DNA from: Salaquimonas sp.
Lineage (GTDB): Bacteria > Pseudomonadota > Alphaproteobacteria > Rhizobiales > Rhizobiaceae
Length of the DNA: 63,915 bases
Direction of reading: 5' to 3'
Assembly (NCBI GenBank): GCA_022340185.1
Contig: JAJDOK010000057.1
Span: 1 to 63,915, forward strand
Notes under the pieces: generated by a model
What the model saw: only the letters and a program-made list of their open reading frames with translations
Told to the model about the DNA's origin: nothing
Databases searched by the model: none
Translations under genes and position numbers: made by a program
Shown: piece by piece, positions 8,874 through 18,708 of the stretch
Numbering within the stretch: the first letter of the stretch is position 1
How the letters are laid out: each line of letters begins with the position of its first letter

Positions 8874-9443
8874 ATGCTGCGTAATTGGACCCTAGCAATC
8901 GCGATTGCCGTGCTTTCGGCCCTGACGCTCTCGGCATGCTCGACCTATCAGCCGGTGGATGAATCCTTCCACAAGGTGTTGACCGAACCTTATCACCTGG
9001 ATGCCGGCGACCAGTTACGAATCACGGTGTTCGGCCAGACGGACCTCACCAATACCTACAATGTCGACAAGGCCGGTCTTGTCGCCTTCCCGCTGATCGG
9101 TTCGGTTGCCGCACGCGGCCTCACACCACAGGGCCTGAGTGCATCGATCGCGCAAAAACTGCGAGTGGGCTACATTCGCGACCCCGATGTTTCGGTCGAG
9201 ATCGAACGCTACAGGCCCTTCTTCATCATGGGCGAAGTCAGTTCTCCGGGACAATACACCTATGTTCCCGGCATGACCGTTCAGAACGCGATCGCCGTGG
9301 CCGGCGGATTCACCCCGCGCGGGCTGCAGGAAGACGCCGACATCACCCGCCAGATCAACGGACGCGTACTCAACGGCCGGGTCCCGCTCAGCGACCCCAT
9401 CCTTCCGGGCGATACGATCTATGTACGTGAACGGTTCTTCTAG
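8874..9443 (+). CDS. Polysaccharide export lipoprotein (Wza-type, short form)
   Basis: A 189-residue outer-membrane export protein. The signal peptide ends in a lipobox, LTLSACSTYQ, giving a lipidated Cys. The Poly_export domain follows (YHLDAGDQLRITVFGQTDLT...VDKAGLVAFPLIGSVAARGLTP), then an SLBB domain (FFIMGEVSSPGQYTYVPGMTVQNAIAVAGGF). It is much shorter than E. coli Wza (about 380), as usual in rhizobial ExoF/UppC-like proteins, and lacks the long C-terminal helix region. Its last 23 bases overlap the next glycosyltransferase gene, so the two are co-transcribed. Confidence 0.9.
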   Translation: MLRNWTLAIAIAVLSALTLSACSTYQPVDESFHKVLTEPYHLDAGDQLRITVFGQTDLTNTYNVDKAGLVAFPLIGSVAARGLTPQGLSASIAQKLRVGYIRDPDVSVEIERYRPFFIMGEVSSPGQYTYVPGMTVQNAIAVAGGFTPRGLQEDADITRQINGRVLNGRVPLSDPILPGDTIYVRERFF

Positions 9444-10614
9444 TTTCCAGCAGGCCGAGCCTGCCCGTCTGGAAGCCGTGCAAAATGGCGGGAAACTCCG
9501 CATCGTCCACTGCTTCCGATCCCCCGTGGGCGGCATCTTCCGCCATGTGCGCGATCTGGTCGGTGCGCAGCGCAAGGCCGGCCATTCGGTGGCGATCCTG
9601 TGCGATTCGACAACGGGCGGTTCGTACGAGGAGGAATTGTTCGAAGCGATCCGGCCCGAACTCGATCTCGGCCTGATCCGCATCCCGATGCGCCGTGCCA
9701 TCACGCCGGGCGATTTTGTCACGCTCTATCGAACCTTCAGGGAACTCAGGCGCCTGAAGCCGGATGTCGTGCATGGCCATGGCGCCAAGGGCGGCGCCTA
9801 TGCACGCATCATCGGCACGGCGCTGCGCGCATCCGGTTCGCATCTGGTGCGCCTCTACACGCCGCATGGCGGTTCCATCCATTTCGATGCAGATTCGCTC
9901 AGCGGGCGGCTCTATTTCATGCTCGAAAGGATGATGGAAAGGCTTACCGACCGATTGATCTTCGTCAGCCAGTACGAGGCTGACGGCTACCGCGCCAAGG
10001 TCGGGCTCCCACGTTGCCCGCAAACGCTCGCCTATAACGGGCTGACACCGGACGAATATGTGCCGGTAGCGGAAGCGCCGGATGCAGCCGATTTCCTCTA
10101 TATGGGCATGATGCGCGACCTCAAGGGGCCCGACCTGTTCCTCGAGGCGCTGGCGAAACTGGGCGAAGAAGGGCGCGATGTGACGGCACAGTTCGTCGGC
10201 GATGGTCCCGACAAGGACGACTATCTGAAGATGATCGAGGAACTCGGACTCGCCGGCCAGGTGAGCGTGCACGAAGCCATGTCGGCACGAAAGGCTTTCG
10301 CGCTCGCCAGGATCATCGTGGTGCCGTCGCGCGCCGAATCCATGCCCTACACGGTGCTGGAAGCGATCGCAGCGCAACGTCCGATCGTGGTGACGCGCGT
10401 CGGCGGCGTGCCGGAAATCTTCGCAGGCGATACCGACAATCTGGTCGAGCCGGACAACGTGCAGGCCCTTGCCGACGCCATGGCGGCGATACTTGACGAC
10501 AAGGATCGCGAGAACGTCGCGAAGAGACGGCGCGAAGCGCTCCAAAAGCGCTTTTCGGTCAATCGCATGGCCGAGGAAATCGAGGCCGCCTACCGGGCCA
10601 CGCTGCGCCAATAG
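9421..10614 (+). CDS. Family 4 glycosyltransferase
   Basis: A GT-B fold glycosyltransferase of 397 residues, the only obvious sugar transferase in this locus besides the priming enzyme. The N-terminal domain begins LRIVHCFRSPVGGIFRHVRDLV, and the C-terminal nucleotide-sugar domain has LYMGMMRDLKGPDLFLEAL, FVGDGPDKDDY and VVPSRAESMPYTVLEAIAAQRPIV, the E-x7-E type signature of GT4. It acts on the cytoplasmic face on a lipid-linked intermediate. It overlaps the Wza gene by 23 bases. Donor sugar unknown. Confidence 0.88.
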   Translation: MYVNGSSSFQQAEPARLEAVQNGGKLRIVHCFRSPVGGIFRHVRDLVGAQRKAGHSVAILCDSTTGGSYEEELFEAIRPELDLGLIRIPMRRAITPGDFVTLYRTFRELRRLKPDVVHGHGAKGGAYARIIGTALRASGSHLVRLYTPHGGSIHFDADSLSGRLYFMLERMMERLTDRLIFVSQYEADGYRAKVGLPRCPQTLAYNGLTPDEYVPVAEAPDAADFLYMGMMRDLKGPDLFLEALAKLGEEGRDVTAQFVGDGPDKDDYLKMIEELGLAGQVSVHEAMSARKAFALARIIVVPSRAESMPYTVLEAIAAQRPIVVTRVGGVPEIFAGDTDNLVEPDNVQALADAMAAILDDKDRENVAKRRREALQKRFSVNRMAEEIEAAYRATLRQ

Positions 10615-10769
10615 TTCAAATACGGCAAATCTCGTTCACGCTTCATTCATCGTGAATCCATCGAGTTTGACTTATCGGCCTGCGCAACCGGCCGGTGCGC
10701 CTTAAATTCCAAGCTTTGTTAGAGAATTTGGTCTAGCCCTTGCGGCGCAGCAACGTGCCGAGTGGGACG

Positions 10770-12329
10770 ATGAGCACAAAACAGGCAAAACGGGGCAACC
10801 AGTCGGATCAGACCTTTTCGATCCGGGCGATGCACCAGGCCAGTGTTGACGAGACCGTCAGCCGTGCGCGGGCCGTCGAACTCAACGAGATGGCCAAGCA
10901 GGTGGCGGAGCTTTTTTCCTCCGATTCCGTCTCTTCCTTCCTGATCGCCAGCCTGGTGCGGATCGGCGAATTTCTCGGCCTTGCGGCCATCGCGTTCGCG
11001 GTGCGCCAATTCTACCTTATCGACAAGGGCGCGCCGTTCATCATCTATGCTGCTGCCGTCACGCTCGGTACGGCACTGACGGTCACCTTCATCCAGGCGA
11101 TCGACGGCTACGAGGTTTCGGCGCTACGCCGCTTCCTGCCGCAATTCGCCAAGGCGGCGGCCGGTTTCACGGTGGCGATGATCATGCTCGTCGTCATCGC
11201 CTTCTTCATTAAGATCTCGACGCAATATTCCCGCCTGTGGTTCGGAAGCTGGTACCTGCTCGGCCTCGGCTTTTTATTCCTGTATCGCGGCGCGGTCTCG
11301 GTCTATGTGCACCGGGCGGTGACGAGCGGCAGGCTGGAGCGACGCGCCGTCATCGTCGGCGGTGGCGAGCCCGCGGCCGAACTGATCCGCTCGCTGGAAG
11401 CCCAGCGAGACAGCGACATTCGCATTTGCGGTATTTTCGACGACCGCGGAGGGCAGCGTTCGCCGGCTGTCGTCGCGGGCTATCCCAAGCTCGGCACGGT
11501 GCCGGAACTCGTCGAATTCGCGCGCAAGGCGCGCATCGACATGCTGATCGTGTCGCTGCCGCTGTCGGCCGAACAGCGCGTGCTGCAATTGCTGAAACGG
11601 CTGTGGGTGCTGCCGGTCGATATCCGCCTTTCGGCGCATACCAACAAGCTGCGCTTCCGACCGCGTTCATACACCTATGAAGGCTCCGTCCCGTTCCTCG
11701 ATCTGTTCGAGAAGCCGATCGCAAACTGGGATGCGATCATGAAACGGGCCTTCGACATCGTGTTCTCCGCCGTCGCCATCGTGGCGCTGTCGCCGCTGAT
11801 GGCCGCGACCGCCCTTGCCATCCGGCTGGAAAGCAAGGGCCCGGCCATCTTCCGCCAGAAGCGGTTCGGCTTCAACAACGAGGTGATCGAGGTCCTCAAA
11901 TTCCGCTCCATGTATCACGAGATGTCGGATCCGGACGCCAAGCAGGTCGTCACCAAAGGCGATCCGCGGGTGACCCGCGTCGGGCGCTTCATCCGCAAGA
12001 CATCGATCGACGAATTGCCGCAATTGTTCAACGTGCTGAAGGGGGAGTTGTCGCTGGTCGGGCCGCGTCCGCACGCCGTCAACGCCCATACGGACAACAA
12101 ATTGTGGGATGAGGTGGTCGACGGCTATTTCGCCCGCCACAAGGTGCGGCCGGGCGTGACCGGCTGGGCGCAGATCAATGGCTGGCGCGGCGAGATCGAC
12201 AGCGACGAGAAGATTCGCGAACGGGTCAATTGCGATCTCTACTACATCGAGAACTGGTCGCTGCTGTTCGACCTCTACATCCTGATGCTGACCCCGTTCC
12301 GGCTGCTGAACACGGAAAACGCCTATTGA
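10770..12329 (+). CDS. Undecaprenyl-phosphate glycosylphosphotransferase (priming enzyme, WcaJ/PssA class)
   Basis: About 519 residues. N-terminal TM segments (five, spread over residues about 55-190) and a CoA-binding-like Rossmann domain (RAVIVGGGEPAAELIRSLE) precede the C-terminal catalytic sugar-transferase domain: RAFDIVFSAVAIVALSPLM, AIFRQKRFGFNNEVIEVLKFRSM, RVTRVGRFIRKTSIDELPQLFNVLKGELSLVGPRPHA, GVTGWAQINGWRGE. It transfers a hexose-1-phosphate to undecaprenyl phosphate, starting the repeat unit. I chose the ATG at 10770 after GTGGGACG rather than one ten codons earlier. Its stop overlaps the next gene's TTG start. Confidence 0.9.
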   Translation: MSTKQAKRGNQSDQTFSIRAMHQASVDETVSRARAVELNEMAKQVAELFSSDSVSSFLIASLVRIGEFLGLAAIAFAVRQFYLIDKGAPFIIYAAAVTLGTALTVTFIQAIDGYEVSALRRFLPQFAKAAAGFTVAMIMLVVIAFFIKISTQYSRLWFGSWYLLGLGFLFLYRGAVSVYVHRAVTSGRLERRAVIVGGGEPAAELIRSLEAQRDSDIRICGIFDDRGGQRSPAVVAGYPKLGTVPELVEFARKARIDMLIVSLPLSAEQRVLQLLKRLWVLPVDIRLSAHTNKLRFRPRSYTYEGSVPFLDLFEKPIANWDAIMKRAFDIVFSAVAIVALSPLMAATALAIRLESKGPAIFRQKRFGFNNEVIEVLKFRSMYHEMSDPDAKQVVTKGDPRVTRVGRFIRKTSIDELPQLFNVLKGELSLVGPRPHAVNAHTDNKLWDEVVDGYFARHKVRPGVTGWAQINGWRGEIDSDEKIRERVNCDLYYIENWSLLFDLYILMLTPFRLLNTENAY

Positions 12330-13636
12330 ACGCGCACGCCGCCACCGCCGATAGCGGCCGGCTTGGCGTCCGGCCGAATGGCCTGCCGGCCAAATGGCTT
12401 GCCGACAGGGCGATCTGGCTTGCCGTCTTCCTCGGCGGTTTCGTGATCTTTGAGCCGGCGCCCTACGAACTGTTTCTCGCCATGCTGCTCGCCATATGGG
12501 CGCTGTCGGGCATGCGCATTCCGCGCCCGGTCATACCGCTGCTCATCATGTTCTGCCTGTTCGAAACCGGCGGCGTGATCTCGTCGTTCCAGATCGGCGA
12601 CTGGGGGCGCGGCATCCGCTATGTCGCGGTCTCGTCCTTCCTGGCGCTGAGTTCGGTCTTTTTCGCCATCGTCATCCTGGAGGACATGGGGCGGCTGCGG
12701 CTGATCTTCCGCGCCTATGTCGTCTCGGCAGTGATCACCACCATGCTCGGCATCATCGGCTATTTCCACGCCTTGCCGGGCTTCGACATCTTCACCCGCT
12801 ACGACCGCGCCATGGGCGCCTTCCAGGACCCGAATGTCTTCGGTCCTTTCCTTGTGCCGCCAAGTCTCTACCTCATCTATGGCATCCTGAACCGCTCGCC
12901 CTCCATGGCGCCGATACGCATAGGCGCGCTGATCGTGCTGCTGCTCGGCCTGTTCCTCGCCTTTTCGCGGGCGGCGTGGGGCCTGTTCTTCGTCGGTGCG
13001 GCGGTGTTCTACCTGCTGCTCATCATCGACGCGCCAACGGCGCGAGAGCGGCTGAAATACATCGCGCTCGCCGTGCTGGGTGTGGCTGTACTGACGATCA
13101 TGCTGATGGTCGCGCTGCATTTCGATGCTGTCTACAGCCTGTTCGAACAGCGCTTCAAGGCGGTGCAGGACTACGATTCGGGCCGGATCGGGCGCTTCGC
13201 GCGCCATCTGCTCGGCTATGAATTGTCGCTCACCAAGCCACTTGGCATCGGGCCGCTGGAGTTCGGCTACATTTTCGGCGAGGACACGCACAACAATTTC
13301 GTCAAGGCATTGATGGACTATGGCTGGCTCGGCTTCTTTTCCTGGGTGACAATGAATGTCTGGACGCTTGTCGCCGGCTTCAAGCTGCTGTTCCGCCGCC
13401 GGCCCTGGCAGATCTATCTGTCGATCGCCTATATCGTGTTTTTCGGCCATGTGCTGATCGGCAACGTCATCGACACCGATCACTGGCGTCATTTCTACCT
13501 GATGATCGGCATCATCTGGGGCTGCATCGCGCTGGAGGAGCGCTGGCAAAGGGAGCATCGGCCTCAGATGAGGCGACCACAACTCATGCCAGTATCGGCT
13601 GCGAAACCGATTCATAAAAGACCGGCAAGCGCCTGA
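12326..13636 (+). CDS. O-antigen ligase/polymerase-like membrane protein (Wzy-type)
   Basis: A 436-residue polytopic membrane protein with about ten hydrophobic segments. DPNVFGPFLVPP and the large periplasmic loop with GRIGRFARHLLGYELSLTKPLGIGPLEF...HNNFVKALMDYGWLGF match the O-antigen ligase/Wzy_C family, which polymerises or ligates lipid-linked repeat units in the periplasm. The best start is the TTG at 12326, overlapping the upstream TGA; no ATG in this frame fits. Last gene of the exopolysaccharide unit; a flippase is not present nearby. Confidence 0.82.
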   Translation: MNAHAATADSGRLGVRPNGLPAKWLADRAIWLAVFLGGFVIFEPAPYELFLAMLLAIWALSGMRIPRPVIPLLIMFCLFETGGVISSFQIGDWGRGIRYVAVSSFLALSSVFFAIVILEDMGRLRLIFRAYVVSAVITTMLGIIGYFHALPGFDIFTRYDRAMGAFQDPNVFGPFLVPPSLYLIYGILNRSPSMAPIRIGALIVLLLGLFLAFSRAAWGLFFVGAAVFYLLLIIDAPTARERLKYIALAVLGVAVLTIMLMVALHFDAVYSLFEQRFKAVQDYDSGRIGRFARHLLGYELSLTKPLGIGPLEFGYIFGEDTHNNFVKALMDYGWLGFFSWVTMNVWTLVAGFKLLFRRRPWQIYLSIAYIVFFGHVLIGNVIDTDHWRHFYLMIGIIWGCIALEERWQREHRPQMRRPQLMPVSAAKPIHKRPASA

Positions 13637-13666
13637 ATTGTCTCAACATTTGGCGGTGAAGACGGA

Positions 13667-13743
13667 TGGTCGGAGCGAGAGGATTCGAACCTCCGACCCC
13701 CTGCACCCCATGCAGGTGCGCTACCAGGCTGCGCTACGCTCCG
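13667..13743 (-). tRNA. tRNA-Pro (GGG anticodon)
   Basis: A full cloverleaf of 77 bases including an encoded CCA. Read on the minus strand, the acceptor stem is CGGAGCG/CGCTCCG, the D arm contains GCGCAGCCTGGTAGCGC, and the T arm is GGAGGTTCGAATCCTC. The anticodon stem CCTGC/GCAGG closes a loop ATGGGGT, placing GGG at positions 34-36. This reads CCC and CCU proline codons. It sits between the polymerase gene and the MerR gene. Confidence 0.96.
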
Positions 13744-13845
13744 TGACCGGCGCGGACTATAGGCATGCGGTCTGGCCGATTCAACCTGAAAGATCGCATC
13801 AAGAATAGCCAGACCAGATCGTATTGCGGTACGAGCCGCGCCGCT

Positions 13846-14469
13846 TCAGTTGCCGCGCACCTGATCGAGCAGGCGCTTGCATTCGAGCAGCTCGTACAAG
13901 GTCGCCTGCAGATCGCGGCGGTCTTCCTGGGTGAGCGCCGGATTGTGGCCTTCCTCGAACGAGGCGGCGTCGCGGGAGACGAAACGGCCGAAGATACCCT
14001 TGGGTTTGTCCTTGGGCGAGGTCAGATCGCCGACCGGGACCGCCTTGCGACCCGTTCCGGCGGCCGCTTCTTCCGGCGCCTCGTCCTGCTTCGCCTCCTG
14101 GTGCGCAGATTCTTCATGATGATCTTCGCTCGTGGCGCGGGTGAGGCCAACCGCCGTGGTCGGCGCCAGGCCAGCGCCTTCAACAGCGGCCTCGACCTCG
14201 CCGGAACCTACCGCGATGACGAACTTGTTGCCCTGTTCCTTCAAAATGCGCTGCAGACCGCGAATGGTGTAGCCTTCCTCATACAGAAGGCGGCGGATGC
14301 CTTTGAGAAGATCGACATCCTCGGGGCGGTAGTAGCGCCGTCCGCCGCCCCGCTTGAGCGGCTTGATCTGGCTGAAACGGGTCTCCCAGAAACGCAGAAC
14401 ATGTTGGGGAAGATCGAGTTCCTCGGCAACCTCGGAGATGGTGCGAAACGCATCTGGGCTCTTGGTCAA
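13846..14469 (-). CDS. MerR family transcriptional regulator
   Basis: A 207-residue protein with an N-terminal MerR winged helix: [25 protein letters not shown], then [37 protein letters not shown]. The usual dimerising coiled coil and effector domain are replaced by a low-complexity acidic region (about 95-150) and a short C-terminal segment ending [13 protein letters not shown]. No metal-binding cysteines are seen. The start is a TTG preceded by GGAGG at good distance. It lies downstream of ihfA on the same strand, a pairing common in Rhizobiales. Ligand unknown. Confidence 0.85.
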   Translation of the reverse strand: MTKSPDAFRTISEVAEELDLPQHVLRFWETRFSQIKPLKRGGGRRYYRPEDVDLLKGIRRLLYEEGYTIRGLQRILKEQGNKFVIAVGSGEVEAAVEGAGLAPTTAVGLTRATSEDHHEESAHQEAKQDEAPEEAAAGTGRKAVPVGDLTSPKDKPKGIFGRFVSRDAASFEEGHNPALTQEDRRDLQATLYELLECKRLLDQVRGN

Positions 14470-14654
14470 AACATCCTCCGTTCTTCCAGCTTTGCGCGGT
14501 TGTCATCGAATCCCCGTCACAGCCCAAAACGGAGCCGGCAATGATGCCTAGCACTGGGATAACATGATTCCGCATGGCTTGGACAAGCGCGATGCCGGAA
14601 TGCATCATCGCTGCGCACCGATAGTCGCACGAAACTACATCTGAAAGTGGGAAC

Positions 14655-14969
14655 CTATTCTCCGGCGCCCTTCTGGTGGCCCTTCAGTACCGCGTCCTTG
14701 AGGACATTGGAGGGTTTGAAGACCATGACCCTCCTTGGTAAAATGGGCACTTCCTCACCCGTCTTGGGATTACGGCCGATACGTTCATTCTTCTTGCGAA
14801 CGATGAATGAACCGAAAGAGGAAAGCTTGACGGAACTACCGGCCACCACCTCATCACAGATTGTATCGAGAACCATTTCGACAAGGTCGGCCGATTCAGT
14901 GCGTGACAGACCCACCTTCTGGTAAACCGCCTCGCACAGATCGACGCGGGTAACTGTCTTTCCCCCCAT
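14655..14969 (-). CDS. ihfA: Integration host factor subunit alpha
   Basis: A 104-residue HU/IHF-family DNA-bending protein. It starts [26 protein letters not shown] and carries the DNA-binding arm [25 protein letters not shown] with the helix-kinking proline, followed by [15 protein letters not shown]. These are IHF-alpha features rather than HU. The ATG at 14969 has GAGAGG eight bases upstream; the frame stays open further up but with unlike sequence. IHF binds the beta subunit and bends DNA at promoters and recombination sites. Confidence 0.95.
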   Translation of the reverse strand: MGGKTVTRVDLCEAVYQKVGLSRTESADLVEMVLDTICDEVVAGSSVKLSSFGSFIVRKKNERIGRNPKTGEEVPILPRRVMVFKPSNVLKDAVLKGHQKGAGE

Positions 14970-15272
14970 GATAAACCTCTCAAAGCCCAAAACGGGCGAA
15001 GCCACACCAAAATTCACGTGGCGCTCTGCTGGCGCCAACCCCTCTGGACAAGGTACCCGGTTCTGATGCCGGAGCTTCCCCTCCTTGCAGTCATGCGGCA
15101 ATCGCCAGCCAAGGGCGACGGATCAAAAAACGACCCAATTTGATCCAGTTTCACCAACCCGCCATTGTTCTTCTCCGGAACATTGCCGGGCCGGCCCGCA
15201 ATTAAATACAGTAAAAGGTTTCCCGCATTCCATCAAGTTTTTCAAGGCAGTGGAGCTATCGTTCGTTATCAC
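14970..15272. other. 303-base non-coding gap between fabH and ihfA
   Basis: No convincing gene is seen. The gap must carry the ihfA promoter on the minus strand. A T/A-rich patch (about 15175-15250, with AATTAAATACAGTAAAAGG and TCAAGTTTTTCAAGG) lies just past the fabH stop, but I find no clear terminator hairpin. Confidence 0.5.
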
Positions 15273-16244
15273 CTACCAACGCAGCAGCACCGAGCCCCAG
15301 GTGAAGCCACCACCCATCGCCTCCAGCAGCACCAGATCGCCGCGCTTGATGCGGCCGTCGCGCACCGCCTCGCACAGCGCCAGTGGAATCGAGGCCGCGG
15401 AGGTGTTGCCGTGCCGGTCGACGGTGACAACCACCTTTTCGGGCGCGATTCCGAGTTTTCTTGCCGAAGAATCGATGATCCGCTTGTTGGCCTGGTGCGG
15501 CACGAACCAGTCGATGTCATCCGAAGAAAGGCCGGTGGCAGCAAAGGCTGCCTCGATGACATCGGCAATCATGCCGGTGGCGTGGCGGAAAACCTCCCTG
15601 CCCTCCATGCGCAAATGACCGACCGTGCCGGTGGTCGACGGGCCGCCATCGACATAAAGCTTGGACTTGTGCGAACCGTCGGAGCGCAGATGCGCGGTCA
15701 AAATGCCGCGATCGGCGATGGTTCCGGCTTCCTCGGCCGCTTCGACGACAACGGCGCCGGCGCCGTCACCGAACAGGACGCAAGTGGTGCGGTCCGTCCA
15801 GTCGAGGATGCGCGAGAAGGTTTCCGAACCGATGACGAGGATACGTCTGGCAAAGCCGGTGCGGATGTACTGGTCGGCCGTTGTCAGCGCGAAGACGAAG
15901 CCGGAGCATACCGCCTGCGAATCGAAGGCCGCACCGTGATGCATGCCGAGCCGGCTCTGGATCTCCACCGCGGTAGCAGGAAAGGTGTTGTTGGGCGTCG
16001 AGGTCGCCAGGATGATGAGATCGATATCATCGACCGCCACACCGGCGTCGGCGAGCGCTGCACGGGCAGCGTTTTCGCCGAGATCCGCTGTCGTTTCGCC
16101 TTCAGCGGCGATATGGCGTTGGCGAATGCCGGTCCGCTGGACAATCCATTCGTCACTGGTTTCGACAATACCCTCGAAATCCTGGTTCTTCATGACGCGG
16201 GCCGGCAGATAGCTCCCGCAACCGGTAATCACTGATCGAATCAC
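15273..16244 (-). CDS. fabH: Beta-ketoacyl-ACP synthase III
   Basis: Condenses acetyl-CoA with malonyl-ACP to start fatty acid synthesis. The 323-residue length is exactly typical. The catalytic Cys is in [11 protein letters not shown] (about 113), the His in [10 protein letters not shown] and the Asn in [23 protein letters not shown] and the C-terminal [13 protein letters not shown] are also conserved. The start is a GTG at 16244 (GTG ATT CGA TCA, giving the standard [14 protein letters not shown]); the frame is open 18 codons further to 16298. Directly downstream of plsX in one operon. Confidence 0.96.
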   Translation of the reverse strand: MIRSVITGCGSYLPARVMKNQDFEGIVETSDEWIVQRTGIRQRHIAAEGETTADLGENAARAALADAGVAVDDIDLIILATSTPNNTFPATAVEIQSRLGMHHGAAFDSQAVCSGFVFALTTADQYIRTGFARRILVIGSETFSRILDWTDRTTCVLFGDGAGAVVVEAAEEAGTIADRGILTAHLRSDGSHKSKLYVDGGPSTTGTVGHLRMEGREVFRHATGMIADVIEAAFAATGLSSDDIDWFVPHQANKRIIDSSARKLGIAPEKVVVTVDRHGNTSAASIPLALCEAVRDGRIKRGDLVLLEAMGGGFTWGSVLLRW

Positions 16245-16313
16245 ACCGTTCTCTTTGTCTTTCTTGACGCATCCGCCACCGGAATTGCCGGTGGTCATGC
16301 GTATCCGGCCCCG

Positions 16314-17363
16314 TCAGTCTTTGGCAGCATCCTTCGAGCGGATATCGCCGAAATAGCGCAAATCGTTCTCGATCTTGTCGATGATGTCGTTGGCGGCCAT
16401 GTCATGGCCGATTTCGATTGCCGCGGCAAATCCTTCGGCGTCGGTGCCGCCATGGCTTTTGATGACGATACCGTTGAGACCGAGGAAAACGGCGCCGTTC
16501 ACCTTTCTGGGATCCATCTTCTCGCGCAGATGGTCGAAGGCGGATTTGGCAAAAAAATAGCCGATACGCGCCAGCAAGGTTCGGTTCATCGCCGCGCGCA
16601 GATATTCGCCGATCTGGCGCGCCGTACCTTCGGCCGTCTTGAGCGCAATATTGCCGGAAAATCCTTCCGTAACCACGACATCGACGGTGCCACGGCCGAG
16701 ATCGTCACCCTCGACAAAGCCGTGATAATCCAGATTGGGCATTTTGGACTCGCGCAGGATCTGGCCCGCTTCGCGAACCTCCTCCATGCCCTTCACCTCC
16801 TCGACGCCGATATTGAGCAGACCGACCGTCGGCCGGTCGAGATCGTAGAGCGCGCGCGCCATGGCCGAACCCATCAGCGCGAAATCGATAAGCTGGCCGG
16901 CATCCGCACCGATATTGGCGCCGACATCGAGAACGATGCTCTCGCCCTTCAATGTCGGCCACAGCGCGGCCATGGCGGGACGTTCGATACCGGCCATGGT
17001 GCGCAGGCAGAACTTCGACATCGCCATCAGCGCGCCGGTATTGCCTGCGGACACGCAGAAATCGGCCTCGCCATTCTTGACCGCCTCGATGGCACGCCAC
17101 ATGCCGGACTTCCACCGGCCGCGCCGCAGCGCCTGGCTCGGTTTGTCCTCCATGGAAATGGTGATCTCGCAGTCGATCAGGCGCGATGCGCTCTTCAACG
17201 CGACGTGGCGCTCCAGGATCGAAGAGACGGCGGCTTCCTCACCATAAAGGACGAAACGCAGGCCAGGCTTGCGCTCCAGCGCCGCGGCAGCGCCGGCTAG
17301 CACGATCTCGGGGCCGTGATCCCCACCCATGGCGTCAAGCGAGACAGTGAGGGATTGAGCCAT
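16314..17363 (-). CDS. plsX: Phosphate acyltransferase PlsX
   Basis: Makes acyl-phosphate from acyl-ACP, the first committed step of PlsX/PlsY phospholipid synthesis; a peripheral membrane enzyme. The 349-residue protein begins with the signature [19 protein letters not shown] and continues with [45 protein letters not shown] and [16 protein letters not shown], all family hallmarks. It precedes fabH with a 69-base gap, the common plsX-fabH pair. Upstream on the same strand lies the DUF177 gene. Confidence 0.96.
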   Translation of the reverse strand: MAQSLTVSLDAMGGDHGPEIVLAGAAAALERKPGLRFVLYGEEAAVSSILERHVALKSASRLIDCEITISMEDKPSQALRRGRWKSGMWRAIEAVKNGEADFCVSAGNTGALMAMSKFCLRTMAGIERPAMAALWPTLKGESIVLDVGANIGADAGQLIDFALMGSAMARALYDLDRPTVGLLNIGVEEVKGMEEVREAGQILRESKMPNLDYHGFVEGDDLGRGTVDVVVTEGFSGNIALKTAEGTARQIGEYLRAAMNRTLLARIGYFFAKSAFDHLREKMDPRKVNGAVFLGLNGIVIKSHGGTDAEGFAAAIEIGHDMAANDIIDKIENDLRYFGDIRSKDAAKD

Positions 17364-17528
17364 GAATGGGTTTCTTCGTCATTGATTCAAGGGTCGGCGA
17401 CCGGAGGACCGGTTGGCGTATTCACCGAAAAACGTCAAGGGAAGTAACCTTTCCAGCGCCAGCCTACAATAGCGTTCGGCCGGTTCTACCCGGCAAAAAC
17501 CCGCCAAAAGGGCGCTTGGAAGGCGGTT

Positions 17529-18113
17529 TCAGGAGCGTTCGGCATCGGACTTGAGCGCCTTCAAGGCGGCAAACGGCGAGTCCTCCCCCTCAGCCTCACC
17601 TTCCTCACCCTTCGCGTCTTCCAACACCCCACCCTCCAGCTCCGCATCAGGCGCACGTGGAAACGGATCGATGGCGAGCAGCAGGCATTCGACCACCACC
17701 GGCCAGATGTCGATGGTGTCGCCCGTAAAGCTCTCAGGCAGGTCGGGTCCTTCCGGATCGAGGATGAGTTCGCCGGAGGATTCGTCACCACGCCGGGAAA
17801 GGCCGGAGCCATGCGGCAAAAAGGTCATTGAAACCGGTTCACGCAATTGCGTCGTCAGCGGTTCGAGCGTCACCACGCATTGCTGGCACGCAATCGCTCG
17901 TATCTCGCCGCGCAATTGGACACCATCGCGGCGCCAGCGCGTTACCAGCAGATCGGCTTCGAGCTTGTCGAAGCCTTCGATACCGCAGGCATTCGCAAGG
18001 CGCGCGCATTCATCTTCGTCGGCGTGCAGTTCGACAGGAAGACCGGCGCGCGGCAGAACCGCGACATGGACATTGAAGGAAGGGATATCGGGTTGCGGTG
18101 GTGTGGCGGACAT
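17529..18113 (-). CDS. DUF177 (YceD) family protein
   Basis: A 194-residue protein of the YceD/DUF177 family. It contains the typical centre IAIACQQCVVTLEPLTTQL-like motif (here IRAIACQQCVVTLEPL, about 85-100) with the paired cysteines, and the DIWPVVVECLLLAIDPFPR segment, followed by an acidic tail ending FAALKALKSD. In other bacteria it is encoded next to rpmF and plsX and has been linked to 23S rRNA handling, but its function is not settled. It lies 165 bases upstream of plsX on the same strand. Confidence 0.85.
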   Translation of the reverse strand: MSATPPQPDIPSFNVHVAVLPRAGLPVELHADEDECARLANACGIEGFDKLEADLLVTRWRRDGVQLRGEIRAIACQQCVVTLEPLTTQLREPVSMTFLPHGSGLSRRGDESSGELILDPEGPDLPESFTGDTIDIWPVVVECLLLAIDPFPRAPDAELEGGVLEDAKGEEGEAEGEDSPFAALKALKSDAERS

Positions 18114-18129
18114 CTCAGACTCGGCGGCG

Positions 18130-18708
18130 TTACAAAATCCGGTCGGGATCGGGCCAATTCATCTGCCCGGCAATGAGGTCGTCGAAGGCAATGGCTGCAA
18201 GCGCGCGATCGGCTTTCAGCATGTAGTCACTCAGCAGATCGGCGTCGGGCGAAGCCGGATCGCCGAAAAAACGTTTGCCGACAGCAGCGGCAAGTGTCGC
18301 CGCATCACCGTTGTCCAGCGGTCCGGCAAAGGCATCGATCTGAGCGTAAAAGCCGCGAATCAGTCTTTTCTTGCGTTTCGGCACCGTGTTGTCGCCTATT
18401 CCCAGTTCACGCAGCGCCCGGTCGATATCGTCAACGAAGCAATCGAACACTTCCTGGCTGAAACTGCGGGCAATTGGTCCGGTCTCGCCGGTCAGACGGT
18501 GCGAAAACAGGAAGACGTGCAAGCAAAGCATGTCGAACCGTCCGGTCACCGTGTCGGCAATACCGTAGCGCATGTAAAAGGCGGCAAGGCGCGACTGTGC
18601 CACAAGTCCGCCATAAATTTGCTGCGGAACGTCATCGCCGGGCCGGTTGCGGCGACGGGCCAGGGAAAAACCGGAAAAATATTCGCGAAGCGTCGACATT
18701 CGGACCAT
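18130..18708 (-). CDS. Ubiquinol-cytochrome c chaperone family protein
   Basis: A 192-residue protein of the CBP3/UQCC1-like family (ubiquinol-cyt_C_chap). Conserved parts are IYGGLVAQSRLAAFYMRYGIADTVTGRFDMLCLHVFLFSHRL, then QEVFDCFVDDIDRALRELGIGD and VPKRKKRLIRGFYAQIDAF. Relatives help assemble the cytochrome bc1 complex. The first ATG (18708) and a second three codons later (18699) are both possible. It is 16 bases upstream of the DUF177 gene and divergent from bamE, an arrangement common in Rhizobiales. Confidence 0.88.
   Translation of the reverse strand: MVRMSTLREYFSGFSLARRRNRPGDDVPQQIYGGLVAQSRLAAFYMRYGIADTVTGRFDMLCLHVFLFSHRLTGETGPIARSFSQEVFDCFVDDIDRALRELGIGDNTVPKRKKRLIRGFYAQIDAFAGPLDNGDAATLAAAVGKRFFGDPASPDADLLSDYMLKADRALAAIAFDDLIAGQMNWPDPDRIL

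Noticed and set aside
12323-13615. Open antisense frame over the Wzy-type gene (about 430 codons)
   Set aside because: Composition is dominated by Asp, His, Gln and Arg without hydrophobic core; the sense strand encodes a convincing polytopic membrane protein.
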